DNA from: Melioribacteraceae bacterium
GTDB taxonomy: Bacteria > Bacteroidota > Ignavibacteria > Ignavibacteriales > Melioribacteraceae
NCBI GenBank assembly: GCA_019638015.1
Contig: JAHBUP010000001.1
Span: 3,070,424 to 3,134,423, forward strand
Direction of reading: 5' to 3'
Length of the DNA: 64,000 nucleotides
Positions 1-8,327 of the stretch are shown one piece after another; the first letter of the stretch is position 1; every line of letters begins with the position of its first letter. The notes under the pieces are model-generated. The model worked only from the letters and a program-made list of their open reading frames with translations, did no database searches and was not told the origin of the DNA. A program made the position numbers and the translations under genes.

Positions 1-1
1 T

Positions 2-538
2 CCATCAATAGTAAACAGTACAAACCTAAAAGCCTTAACGGTAAACTCCGCCACCGGCGCAGTTGAGCAAATATCTAATGTGACAATAACTACCGGGGGA
101 AGAATTAATGTTCAGTTTAATCACTTTAGTTATGTAATTCTTTATTTAGATCAAAATCTATTTAGGGTAACTGAGAAATTATATGAAGATTCGGTAAAGA
201 GTACCACTGCCATTGCAGATTGCAGATCGGAAAAAGCTTCGGCTTCAGTCACAGTGGGCTCTACAATTTCTTTAAATAGGTTGAGTGTAACTCTCGCAGC
301 AACATTGTTGCAGAGGAATCTTAATTTCAGTATTTCCGGAACAGGATCAATTTCTAGAAAGATTGGGGATCCGATCAGACAACTTCAGTATCAAGTTTTA
401 GGTACTTTGTATGATATCGAATACTTCGATGGAAATAATTGGATAAGCAGCGAACAAATCAAAATACCTGAATCAATTAAATTCTTTTCAAAAGATGTGG
501 GCTCTTGCCATAATCAAGGTGGAACAAGCGGACAATAA
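2..538 (+). CDS. Unknown protein, 5' end cut off by window
   Basis: The reading frame is open from base 2 to a TAA at 536-538, so this is the C-terminal part (178 codons) of a longer gene. The GTG at 80 is probably internal because the frame continues upstream without a stop. The protein is rich in Ser, Thr, Ile and Val with beta-prone stretches, such as the segment with ASVTVGSTISLNRLSVTLAA, and has two Cys. I recognise no domain. The C-terminus (GSCHNQGGTSGQ) carries no T9SS sorting motif. It lies about 110 bases upstream of gatB on the same strand. Function unknown. Confidence 0.5.
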   Translation, partial: PSIVNSTNLKALTVNSATGAVEQISNVTITTGGRINVQFNHFSYVILYLDQNLFRVTEKLYEDSVKSTTAIADCRSEKASASVTVGSTISLNRLSVTLAATLLQRNLNFSISGTGSISRKIGDPIRQLQYQVLGTLYDIEYFDGNNWISSEQIKIPESIKFFSKDVGSCHNQGGTSGQ

Positions 539-648
539 TATTTTTGTACCGACTTTTTTTGAATCGCAAAAGAGCATCATCATTTAATAATCGTTCAACC
601 AATTCAATAAATAGATTATATTTAATTATATTCGCACAAAAAAAATAC

Positions 649-2100
649 ATGTTTATGAATTCCAAATACGAAGTAGTAATCGGGCTTGAAGTCCACGCCC
701 AACTATTAACTGAAACAAAGATATTTTGCAGTTGTTCTGCAAAGTTCGGTTCCAATCCAAATTCTAATGTGTGTCCAATATGTTTGGGGCATCCGGGTGT
801 ACTTCCTGTTCTCAACAAAAAAGTTGTAGAGTATACAACTTTAATGGGCTTAGCAACAAATTGCACTATTAATGAGAAGTCGGTATTTGCGCGTAAAAAT
901 TATTTTTATCCCGATCTCCCTAAGGGTTACCAAATTTCACAGTATGAAAAACCAATTTGTGAAAATGGAAATATTGTAATTGAGTTTTCGGATGGGACTA
1001 CAAAAATGATTGGCATTACCAGAATTCATATGGAAGAAGATGCGGGGAAATCAATACATGATCAATCATTTAATACACTAATTGATGTTAACCGATGCGG
1101 CACACCGTTAATGGAAATTGTGAGTGAGCCCGATATGCGAAGCGCCGAAGAAGCATACCTATATTTAACGAAACTCAGACAGATCCTAACCTATCTGGGA
1201 ATATGTGACGGTAATATGGAAGAAGGTTCGATGCGCTGTGACGCGAATATTTCAATTCGTTTGCGTGGTGATTCAAAACTTGGTACCAGGACCGAAGTTA
1301 AAAACATGAACTCTTTTAGAAATGTGGAAAGAGCAATTGAATATGAAATTGAAAGACAAATTAGTATCGTGGAAGATGGCGGCTCTATAGTGCAGCAAAC
1401 TTTATTATGGAACGCGGACTTAAATAAAGTAATGCCAATGCGTGGGAAAGAAGATGCTCATGATTACCGTTATTTCCCCGATCCCGATTTAATGCCTGTT
1501 GTAATTGATGAAGTATGGAAAAATGAGATTTATAAATCAATGCCCGAATTGCCAGATATAAGATTGACGAGATTTATAAATGAATATTCTCTTCCCAAAT
1601 ATGATGCTGAAGTGCTGACATCCTCCCGTTCGTTGGCTGATTATTTCGAATCCATATTAATTGAGACAGATGATTATAAATCGGCGAGTAATTGGGTAAT
1701 GACTGAAGTGTTAAAATCATTAAATGATCAAAAAATCGAGATTAAAGATTTTACTGTTTCACCCGACAATTTGGGTAAACTTATTAAACTCATCAATAAT
1801 AATATTATAAGCGGGAAGATCGCAAAAGATATATTTCCCGAAATGATTGCCACAAATAATAATCCCGAAATAATTATTAAAGAAAAAAATCTAGTGCAGA
1901 TTAATGATTCTGGAGAGATTGAATTAGCGATAGATAAAGTGCTGGCTCAAAATCCAAATGATGTTGCTGATTACTTAGGCGGCAAAGATAAAGTAATTGG
2001 TTTCTTAGTTGGTCAAATCATGAAGGAAACAAAAGGGAAAGCTAATCCGCAATCTGTAAATCAACTATTAAAAAAGAAGCTCAATAAATTAAAAAATTAG
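649..2100 (+). CDS. gatB: Aspartyl/glutamyl-tRNA(Asn/Gln) amidotransferase subunit B
   Basis: GatB is the kinase/tRNA-binding subunit of the GatCAB complex, which converts misacylated Glu-tRNA(Gln) or Asp-tRNA(Asn) to the cognate amide form in the cytoplasm. The N-terminus has the family signature YEVVIGLEVHAQL, followed by CSCSAKFG and CPICLGHPGVLP with paired Cys that fit the zinc site. Later come HMEEDAGKS, DVNRCGTPLMEIVSEPD and DYRYFPDPDL. A C-terminal YqeY-like helical tail ends the protein. With an ATG start at 649 (or the in-frame ATG at 655) it has about 483 residues, the normal length; the longer frame from a TTG at 544 is not needed. gatA and gatC are not in the window. Confidence 0.96.
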   Translation: MFMNSKYEVVIGLEVHAQLLTETKIFCSCSAKFGSNPNSNVCPICLGHPGVLPVLNKKVVEYTTLMGLATNCTINEKSVFARKNYFYPDLPKGYQISQYEKPICENGNIVIEFSDGTTKMIGITRIHMEEDAGKSIHDQSFNTLIDVNRCGTPLMEIVSEPDMRSAEEAYLYLTKLRQILTYLGICDGNMEEGSMRCDANISIRLRGDSKLGTRTEVKNMNSFRNVERAIEYEIERQISIVEDGGSIVQQTLLWNADLNKVMPMRGKEDAHDYRYFPDPDLMPVVIDEVWKNEIYKSMPELPDIRLTRFINEYSLPKYDAEVLTSSRSLADYFESILIETDDYKSASNWVMTEVLKSLNDQKIEIKDFTVSPDNLGKLIKLINNNIISGKIAKDIFPEMIATNNNPEIIIKEKNLVQINDSGEIELAIDKVLAQNPNDVADYLGGKDKVIGFLVGQIMKETKGKANPQSVNQLLKKKLNKLKN

Positions 2101-2104
2101 TAAA

Positions 2105-2137
2105 GTGCCTTCGTTAAATAAAATTTAGCAAAGGCAC
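2105..2137. terminator. Hairpin between convergent gatB and ribH
   Basis: A perfect 7-bp inverted repeat, GTGCCTT (2105-2111) and AAGGCAC (2131-2137), encloses an AT-rich, partly self-complementary loop. It sits in the 50 bases between the stops of gatB (plus) and ribH (minus), where a shared terminator is expected. There is no long T-run on either side, so strength is uncertain. Confidence 0.5.
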
Positions 2138-2150
2138 ATGATCTTCATCT

Positions 2151-2615
2151 TCAAATTTTATCCATCAAATCAGCCATCTCAATAGCGCTTAAAGCCGCAT
2201 CCCAACCTTTATTCCCCGCCTTTGTTCCGGCTCTTTCAATTGCCTGCTCAATTGTATCGGAAGTTATAACACCAAATATTACAGGTATTTCAGTTTCAAG
2301 AGATACTTGCGCTACCCCTTTCGATACTTCAGAAGCTATATAATCAAAATGAGGAGTGCCTCCCCGAATAACGGCTCCAAGACAAATTACCGCATCATAT
2401 TTTTTAGATGATGCTAGTTTTTTTGCGGCTAGTGGAATTTCATAGGAACCGGGCACATATAATACAGTAATTTCTTTTTCATCGGCTCCATGTCTTGCCA
2501 AGCAGTCAAAAGCTCCGCCTAATAAACTTTTTGAAATCATTTCATTAAATCTTGAAACAACAATCGCAAATTTACGCCCCTCGGCAGAAAGTTGTCCTTC
2601 AATCATTTTAGCCAT
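2151..2615 (-). CDS. ribH: 6,7-dimethyl-8-ribityllumazine synthase
   Basis: RibH condenses 5-amino-6-ribitylaminouracil with 3,4-dihydroxy-2-butanone 4-phosphate to lumazine, the penultimate step of riboflavin synthesis. The 154-residue protein has the family hallmarks [43 protein letters not shown] (catalytic His in PHFDY) and [17 protein letters not shown]. Length is typical. It is the last gene of the rib operon, 14 bases after ribBA, and its start is preceded by GGAGG in the 2619-2625 area. Confidence 0.96.
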   Translation of the reverse strand: MAKMIEGQLSAEGRKFAIVVSRFNEMISKSLLGGAFDCLARHGADEKEITVLYVPGSYEIPLAAKKLASSKKYDAVICLGAVIRGGTPHFDYIASEVSKGVAQVSLETEIPVIFGVITSDTIEQAIERAGTKAGNKGWDAALSAIEMADLMDKI

Positions 2616-2629
2616 TTATCCTCCAAATA

Positions 2630-3862
2630 TTAATTATGCTTATTAATAAAACTAAAAATGTGTCCCATCTTCTCATGCTTTGTTTGAATGTAATGTTGAT
2701 TATTTTCATTAGTGTCAATTTCTAAAGGTACCCGTTCAACTATTTCAAGATCAAACCCTTTTAAACCAATAATTTTTTTTGGATTATTAGTCATTAATCT
2801 AATTTTTTTTAATCCCAAATCTTTTAGTATCTGCGCGCCAATTCCATAATCACGTAAATCTGCTTTAAATCCTAGTTTTTCATTTGCTTCAACAGTATCA
2901 CTTCCATTTTCTTGAAGTCCGTACGCTAGTATTTTATTTGCTAGACCAATTCCTCTTCCCTCCTGTCTCATATAAAGTAAAACACCGCAACCGGCTGAAT
3001 CAATAATCTGAAGAGATTTCGCTAGCTGCTCACCACAGTCGCATCGCAGTGAACCAAACACATCACCTGTTAGGCACTCAGAATGAACTCGTACTAAAGT
3101 AGGATGATCCGGATTAATTTCCCCTTTTACCAAAGCTATTGGGTTATCATTTGCATCAAGTAAATTTTCATAAAGATGAAGATTGAAATCTCCAAACTTT
3201 GTGGGCATTTTTACCGTACTTTTTAATTTGACAAGTTTTTCAGTTTTTCTTCTGTACTCAATCAAATCAGCAATTGAAATAACTTTTAGATTATACTTTT
3301 TAGCGAATTCCACTAATTGAGGTATCCGTGCCATTGATCCATCTTCAGCCATTATCTCACATAAAATACCGGATGGATATAATCCAGCAAGTTTTGTCAA
3401 ATCAATTGCCGCCTCAGTATGCCCCGATCTTTTTAGTACTCCCCCTTTTTTTGCGATTAATGGAAATATATGTCCCGGACGCGCAAAATCATTAGGCTTC
3501 ACCGCGCTGTTAACAACAGCATTTATTGTTGCCGCTCTATCATATGCTGAGATTCCAGTGGTAGTGCCGTGGATATAATCTATTGCAACAGTAAATGGGG
3601 TTTGAAATGTTGTTGTATTATTCTCAACCAGTAATTCAAGATTAAGCTGAGCCGCTCTCTCCTCCGTTATTGCGATACATAAAATTCCGCGCGCTTCTTT
3701 AGTAATAAAATTTACATCACTGCTGGTAACTTTTTCCGATGCCATAATTAAATCGCCCTCATTTTCACGGTCGGCATCATCCACAACAATAATCATTTTT
3801 CCATTTTTAAGATCTTGCACCGCTTCATCAATCGTATTCAATTCAAATATTAAATCGTTCAT
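2630..3862 (-). CDS. ribBA: Bifunctional DHBP synthase / GTP cyclohydrolase II
   Basis: This fused enzyme supplies both riboflavin precursors. The N-terminal half (about 1-205) is 3,4-dihydroxy-2-butanone 4-phosphate synthase, with VVDDADRENEGDLIMASE and RPGHIFPL. The C-terminal half (about 210-400) is GTP cyclohydrolase II, with the zinc motif CLTGDVFGSLRCDCGEQL and RQEGRGIGLANK. Of 410 residues, as usual for the fusion. I start it at the ATG at 3862 because it overlaps the ribE stop as TGATG, a translational-coupling arrangement; a GTG at 3865 gives one more residue. Its product feeds RibH directly downstream and RibD upstream. Confidence 0.96.
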   Translation of the reverse strand: MNDLIFELNTIDEAVQDLKNGKMIIVVDDADRENEGDLIMASEKVTSSDVNFITKEARGILCIAITEERAAQLNLELLVENNTTTFQTPFTVAIDYIHGTTTGISAYDRAATINAVVNSAVKPNDFARPGHIFPLIAKKGGVLKRSGHTEAAIDLTKLAGLYPSGILCEIMAEDGSMARIPQLVEFAKKYNLKVISIADLIEYRRKTEKLVKLKSTVKMPTKFGDFNLHLYENLLDANDNPIALVKGEINPDHPTLVRVHSECLTGDVFGSLRCDCGEQLAKSLQIIDSAGCGVLLYMRQEGRGIGLANKILAYGLQENGSDTVEANEKLGFKADLRDYGIGAQILKDLGLKKIRLMTNNPKKIIGLKGFDLEIVERVPLEIDTNENNQHYIQTKHEKMGHIFSFINKHN

Positions 3863-4503
3863 CACTGATAACCTAATTTGTTTACCCAGCTTTCGCCGGT
3901 ATTGATAGAATTATTTTTTTCACTTAGAATTTTTTCAACATATTTAGCAAGTATATCTGTTTCAATATTTACTTTATTGCCCGGTTCTTTGTGTGACAGA
4001 TTTGTGTTCGCCCAAGTGTGAGGGATTACAGAAATCTCTACTTCATCATTAATTATTTTTGCAACTGTTAAACTAATACCATCAATCGCAATTGAGCCTT
4101 CATCAACTACATATTTTTTTAACTCATTCGGTATTTTTAATGCAAGAAGATAATTATCTCCAAGCTTAACAATTTTGGTAATTATTCCTACACCATTAAC
4201 ATGACCTTGAACTAAATGCCCACCAAGTCTCTCAGCCAAACGGACCGCTCTTTCTAGATTCACTTTGATGTTTACTGTAAGAGTATTTATAGTGGTTTTA
4301 TTTAAAGTTTCGCCCACAGCCTCACAATCAAAGCTATCATTATCAACCCTAATTGAAGTTAAACACACACCATTAACCGAAACTGAATCATCAATTTTAA
4401 GATCATCCAGAATTTTCTTACATCCGATGGTGAATTTGAGTCCGCCAGGGATTGAATTAACTCTCTGGATTACTCCTATTTCTTCTATTATTCCTGTAAA
4501 CAT
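3862..4503 (-). CDS. ribE: Riboflavin synthase, alpha subunit type
   Basis: Dismutates two 6,7-dimethyl-8-ribityllumazine molecules to riboflavin. The protein begins MFTGIIEEIG and shows the internal duplication of the family: first lumazine-binding half with SVNGVCLT and LGGHLVQGHVNG, second half with AIDGISLTVAK and NIETDILAKYVEK. The 213 residues match the family. It sits between ribD (31-base gap) and ribBA (1-base overlap), so the operon order is ribD-ribE-ribBA-ribH. The symbol is sometimes given as ribC. Confidence 0.95.
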   Translation of the reverse strand: MFTGIIEEIGVIQRVNSIPGGLKFTIGCKKILDDLKIDDSVSVNGVCLTSIRVDNDSFDCEAVGETLNKTTINTLTVNIKVNLERAVRLAERLGGHLVQGHVNGVGIITKIVKLGDNYLLALKIPNELKKYVVDEGSIAIDGISLTVAKIINDEVEISVIPHTWANTNLSHKEPGNKVNIETDILAKYVEKILSEKNNSINTGESWVNKLGYQ

Positions 4504-4534
4504 GGGGGCAAAGTTAAAAAGAAAGGCTCACTTT

Positions 4535-5614
4535 TCATAAGGATGGATTTCTGTAAACTTCAAGGATGTCTGCACCTAATCGAGTCATTTGGTGAAGGGG
4601 TAATTTGCGTGCAGCCGAAATTTTTGATGGTTTCAATCCAGTATCGAAATATTGATTTGAACGGAAAAATAGTATTTCATCAAACAAAGAATTTTCAAAA
4701 AAGCGATCAAAAACGAATGCTCCCCCCTCAACCAAAATAGATCTTATTTTTTGATGAAATAAATATGTTAGTAATTCAGATAAATCAAACTTTCCCGTAG
4801 AATTCATCTCAACATTCTGAATTTTTATTCCTTTCTCCGATAAGAGTTTCAGCTTAGAATAGTCTGCATTGGATGAGCAGACCACAATTGTGTTTTTTGA
4901 ATTCGCATCATTAAATATTTTTGAGTCAACCGGAGAACTTAATTTACTATCAAGAATAATTCGAAGAGGATTTCTTCCACTAACTAATCTTACGTTTAAT
5001 TGGGGATCGTCCACCTTCACTGTATTTGCCCCTACTATTATTGCATCAAATTCACTTCTTAGCTGATGCACATACTTATCTGAATCAATGCTAGTAATTT
5101 TAGTCCTATTACCCTCAGCCCTATTAATAAATCCGTCGGCGGATAGAGCAAGTTTCAGAGTTATGTATGGTCTCTGTTTTTCAACCGCTGTGAAGTAAAA
5201 TTTATTAATTTCCTTCCCCTCAGCGCTCAAAATATTTGTAGTTACCTCAATACCCGCATTTCTTAGTTGTTGAATTCCCGCACCATTTACATTTGGATTC
5301 GGATCAACATTTGAGATTACCACTTTTTTAATTCCACTTTTAATAATTAAAGGAACGCAAGGAGGGGTTTGTTTATTTGTATGTGAACAGGGTTCGAGAT
5401 TACAATAAAGTGTTGCCCCTTTAAGATTTTCTGATCTATTATTTATGGCATCAGCTTCCGCGTGAGCATTTCCATATTTTGCATGAAATCCCTCTCCAAC
5501 TATTCTTTCTTGTTTAACAATGACTGCACCAACGAGTGGGTTTGGAGATACAAATCCGGCTCCATTCTTCGCTAACTCAAAAGTTCTTCTTATATAATCT
5601 TTATCTCTATTCAT
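4535..5614 (-). CDS. ribD: Bifunctional pyrimidine deaminase/reductase
   Basis: RibD deaminates and then reduces the pyrimidine intermediate after GTP cyclohydrolase II. The N-terminal deaminase (about 1-145) has the zinc motif: HAEADAI supplies the His and catalytic Glu, and CNLEPCSHTNKQTPPC the Cys ligands. The C-terminal part (about 146-359) is a RibD-type, DHFR-like reductase with RPYITLKLALSADGFIN and VEGGAFVFDRFF. 359 residues is normal. The start overlaps the stop of the upstream RmlD-like gene by 8 bases, suggesting co-transcription from the promoter near 6500. Confidence 0.95.
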   Translation of the reverse strand: MNRDKDYIRRTFELAKNGAGFVSPNPLVGAVIVKQERIVGEGFHAKYGNAHAEADAINNRSENLKGATLYCNLEPCSHTNKQTPPCVPLIIKSGIKKVVISNVDPNPNVNGAGIQQLRNAGIEVTTNILSAEGKEINKFYFTAVEKQRPYITLKLALSADGFINRAEGNRTKITSIDSDKYVHQLRSEFDAIIVGANTVKVDDPQLNVRLVSGRNPLRIILDSKLSSPVDSKIFNDANSKNTIVVCSSNADYSKLKLLSEKGIKIQNVEMNSTGKFDLSELLTYLFHQKIRSILVEGGAFVFDRFFENSLFDEILFFRSNQYFDTGLKPSKISAARKLPLHQMTRLGADILEVYRNPSL

Positions 5615-6491
5615 TTTCTTTAAGTAAAGTACGTATTGAATTTCTCAACGGTTCAATATTAATTCCGAATGAAGAGAGTTTAGTTGTATTTAAGGATACG
5701 TCAGCAACCGGATATTTTAAGTTTACGTCAGCCATTGTTGTTGGGATTAATAAATTTTTATCAAACCCACCTTCCTCACATAAAATCTCACCAAGTTCAT
5801 ATCTCGAAACTCTCTCTTTTCCACCAAAATTCAGAGTTTCACTTACTATATCCATTTCTATTAATGAAGAGATCATTTTAGCTGATTCATGAAGGGCAAG
5901 CGGAGTTCTAAATTGATCTGTATATAATTTGAATGACTTATTTTCCTTTAGACTATTATATAATTTATGGAAATTATTTGTTGAATGATTTAGTCCAAAT
6001 CCTATTTGCAATGAAACTCGAAGTATCAAATAGTTATCAAAAACCTCTTTTATTTTTGCTTCACCCATCAGCTTTGTTTCAGCGTATAAAGAGGAGGGGA
6101 TCAGCTTCGAGTCTTCTTTCAAAAACGAGCCTCTGTAACCGGCATAAACTAAATCGGTTGATGTGTAAATCATTTTCGACGAACTAACTTTGCATAGCTC
6201 TGCAATTTTAGCCGTAGTGTTAACATTTAAATTGTACACAAATTTAGATGATTGTTCATCAACTTTTTCGGGAGTGGAAACAGCGGCGGCATGAATTACT
6301 ATATCTGGATTAAATTCGTTAAATACTTTTTTTAACTGCTCAAAATTTGTGAGATCTAAACAAACATTGGGGAAATTAGAACAGTTACCAGGATTAGAAT
6401 AATATTGAGTAAGTATTTCATGCTTTTTATGTAACTCCAAATTCAAATATTGCCCCAGCATTCCGCTCCCACCGGTTATAAAAATTTTCAT
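5607..6491 (-). CDS. RmlD-like NAD(P)-dependent sugar reductase
   Basis: An extended short-chain dehydrogenase of the RmlD substrate-binding type, 294 residues. It starts with the Rossmann motif MKIFITGGSGMLGQYL; later are VIHAAAVSTPEKVDEQ, a serine-containing MIYTSTDLVYAG strand, and the active-site pair SLYAETKLMGE (YxxxK). Family members reduce dTDP-4-keto-6-deoxy-L-mannose or related sugar nucleotides. No other rhamnose genes are nearby, and the protein is the first gene of the riboflavin transcription unit, so the substrate is uncertain. The start has a GGGAA ribosome site upstream. Confidence 0.75.
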   Translation of the reverse strand: MKIFITGGSGMLGQYLNLELHKKHEILTQYYSNPGNCSNFPNVCLDLTNFEQLKKVFNEFNPDIVIHAAAVSTPEKVDEQSSKFVYNLNVNTTAKIAELCKVSSSKMIYTSTDLVYAGYRGSFLKEDSKLIPSSLYAETKLMGEAKIKEVFDNYLILRVSLQIGFGLNHSTNNFHKLYNSLKENKSFKLYTDQFRTPLALHESAKMISSLIEMDIVSETLNFGGKERVSRYELGEILCEEGGFDKNLLIPTTMADVNLKYPVADVSLNTTKLSSFGINIEPLRNSIRTLLKENE

Positions 6492-6599
6492 ATTTGTTCC
6501 CTATTCAATAAATTCACCGTCGCAATAATAAAAAAAACATAAATGAGAAGGCGGTTTAGTTTATTCGCTCGCTTTAGAATTAAGAAAGAGAGATTAAAT
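6492..6599. promoter_or_regulatory. Divergent promoter region, rib operon and nfo
   Basis: This 108-base AT-rich gap separates the minus-strand RmlD-like/rib operon from plus-strand nfo and must hold both promoters. I cannot assign -35/-10 boxes with confidence. No FMN riboswitch-like structure was recognised, and the gap is short for one. Confidence 0.4.
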
Positions 6600-7451
6600 A
6601 TGGATCAGTTACTTGGGGCACACGTATTTGTTGAAGGCGGTGTCGATTCAGCAATTTCGAAAGCTGATGAATTTGGCTTTACGGCAATTCAAATTTTTAC
6701 ACGGAATAACAATCGCTGGGTTTCTAAAGCATTGTCGGAAAAAGAAATTTCCTCATTTAAAGAAAAAAGAAAGTCGTCACAGATAAAAGTTATTGTCTCT
6801 CATGATTCCTACCTAATTAATTTGTGCGCTCAAAATCCCGAGATATTGGAGAAATCGCGTAAAGCCTTTATTGATGAACTTGAACGATGCGAACAACTTG
6901 AAATTCCATACTTAAATTTTCATCCCGGTGCGCATGGCGGGCAAGGGGAAGATGAGGGAATTAAGATGATCGCTGAATCATTAAATTTGGCGCATGAGCA
7001 AACAAAAAATTTTAAAGTGAAAAGTATGCTTGAAGCTACCGCGGGACAAGGAACAGCAATTGGATATACTTTCGAACACCTAATAAAAATTATTGATTTA
7101 GTGGAAGAGAAAGATAGAATGTGTGTCTGCATTGATACCGCGCATATTTTCGCTGCCGGCTATAATATTAAGGATCCTAAAACCTATGATGCTGTAATAA
7201 AGGATTTTGATTCGATCGTGGGATTGGAATTGCTAAAATGTATTCATATGAATGACAGCAAAAAAGAATTGGGCTCAAAAGTAGATAGGCATGATCATAT
7301 TGGGAAAGGATTTATTGGATTAGAAGGATTTACAAATATTATGAATGATAAAAGATTGGATGGAGTTGCAAAAATTTTAGAAACCCCAAAAGGGAAAGAA
7401 CAGCTTGAAGATTTGGAAAATGTAAAAACTCTACTCGGATTGATAAAATAA
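6600..7451 (+). CDS. nfo: Endonuclease IV (AP endonuclease)
   Basis: Cuts DNA at abasic sites in base-excision repair using a three-metal site in a TIM barrel. Visible metal-site motifs are NFHPGAHGGQGEDEG, MLEATAGQGTAIG, CIDTAHIFAAGYN, HMNDSKKELGSKVDRHDHIG and ILETPKG, in the usual order. The ATG at 6600 gives 283 residues, standard for the family, and follows a purine-rich AAGAAAGAGAG stretch; the open frame from 6543 would add 19 basic residues that homologues lack. It converges with the DUF1460 gene, separated by a single base. Confidence 0.95.
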   Translation: MDQLLGAHVFVEGGVDSAISKADEFGFTAIQIFTRNNNRWVSKALSEKEISSFKEKRKSSQIKVIVSHDSYLINLCAQNPEILEKSRKAFIDELERCEQLEIPYLNFHPGAHGGQGEDEGIKMIAESLNLAHEQTKNFKVKSMLEATAGQGTAIGYTFEHLIKIIDLVEEKDRMCVCIDTAHIFAAGYNIKDPKTYDAVIKDFDSIVGLELLKCIHMNDSKKELGSKVDRHDHIGKGFIGLEGFTNIMNDKRLDGVAKILETPKGKEQLEDLENVKTLLGLIK

Positions 7452-7452
7452 A

Positions 7453-8319
7453 TTATGGATTAATCGCTCTCACAACCATAATACCGGTTTGTTTTTTATT
7501 TCCTTTAACATATTCAGAAAGGGGCTTTTTAGTAATCTCAACTTTAAAACCAACATTTGGCGCGTGTAGAAAATGAATTCTTCCCGAATTCATTTTTATG
7601 GCTAAGCCTGTGTGAGCAATGTCTAAACCATCAACATTAGTAGTAATTCCAATAATATCACCACTCTCAATTTTATTCTCGAGAAGAGCTATTCTTTCCT
7701 GCGGTATATAGTAATACCTTCTTTGTGATATCACTTTCTCAGTTTCAGCAAGAGCTTTAACATTTTCGGGATTATTCTTTAAGTGTTTGTAAGAATTTGG
7801 ATGTGTACTCATATAATCAACATTATTTGAGTAGATCATCCCACCAATTTTATTTGTGATATCTTCACAAATACCGCGCTTATTCATTTCGTAGATCCAG
7901 TCGGAAAAATAATGGAGACGCGAAGGGTACCCGTTAATTTGACCATCTCTATAACGAATATTCTCAATTTCGGCTATATAATCATCTATACTTGATTTGT
8001 TGTTCTTAATTATTCTTGATAAAGAAAGTGTTGCCTCCACAAAAGTATAGCAATCAAGCGCATCAAGACAAAATATTGGTTTCTCAGTATCACTATTTTC
8101 GAGTGTATTTGCGACATAATTTGTACCTATAAAACTTTTCCCAATAGATTCTATTATCTCGTTGATATTTTTTGTATGTAAATTATTCTTTTTTGCTAAA
8201 GAAATTTTCTCGCCAAATATTTGAGAATCTTTACTGCAGAACAATTGATTATTATTTTCCTGACAATAAATTAGAGGTGAGAAAAGTAGAACTAAAAATA
8301 GTGTCTTTATGAATTTCAT
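7453..8319 (-). CDS. Secreted DUF1460 (amidase-like) protein
   Basis: 288 residues with a signal peptide (MKFIKTLFLVLLFSPLIYCQ). The mature part fits DUF1460, an NlpC/P60-like fold implicated in cleaving cell-wall peptides. CLDALDCYTFVEATLSLSR contains the likely catalytic Cys; RLHYFSDWIYEMNKRG and DIAHTGLAIK with HFLHAPN give the His-containing strands. It is probably periplasmic and acts on peptidoglycan fragments. An AAGGTGA ribosome site precedes the ATG. It lies 8 bases after dnaB on the same strand. Confidence 0.75.
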   Translation of the reverse strand: MKFIKTLFLVLLFSPLIYCQENNNQLFCSKDSQIFGEKISLAKKNNLHTKNINEIIESIGKSFIGTNYVANTLENSDTEKPIFCLDALDCYTFVEATLSLSRIIKNNKSSIDDYIAEIENIRYRDGQINGYPSRLHYFSDWIYEMNKRGICEDITNKIGGMIYSNNVDYMSTHPNSYKHLKNNPENVKALAETEKVISQRRYYYIPQERIALLENKIESGDIIGITTNVDGLDIAHTGLAIKMNSGRIHFLHAPNVGFKVEITKKPLSEYVKGNKKQTGIMVVRAINP

Positions 8320-8327
8320 AGTTCACC

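Noticed and set aside
477..866. 129-codon minus-strand frame overlapping gatB
   Set aside because: It lies antisense across the conserved gatB start region and has no recognisable features; it is a shadow frame.
6492..6599. FMN riboswitch before the riboflavin operon
   Set aside because: The gap is only 108 bases, shared by two promoters, and no conserved FMN aptamer segments are seen.
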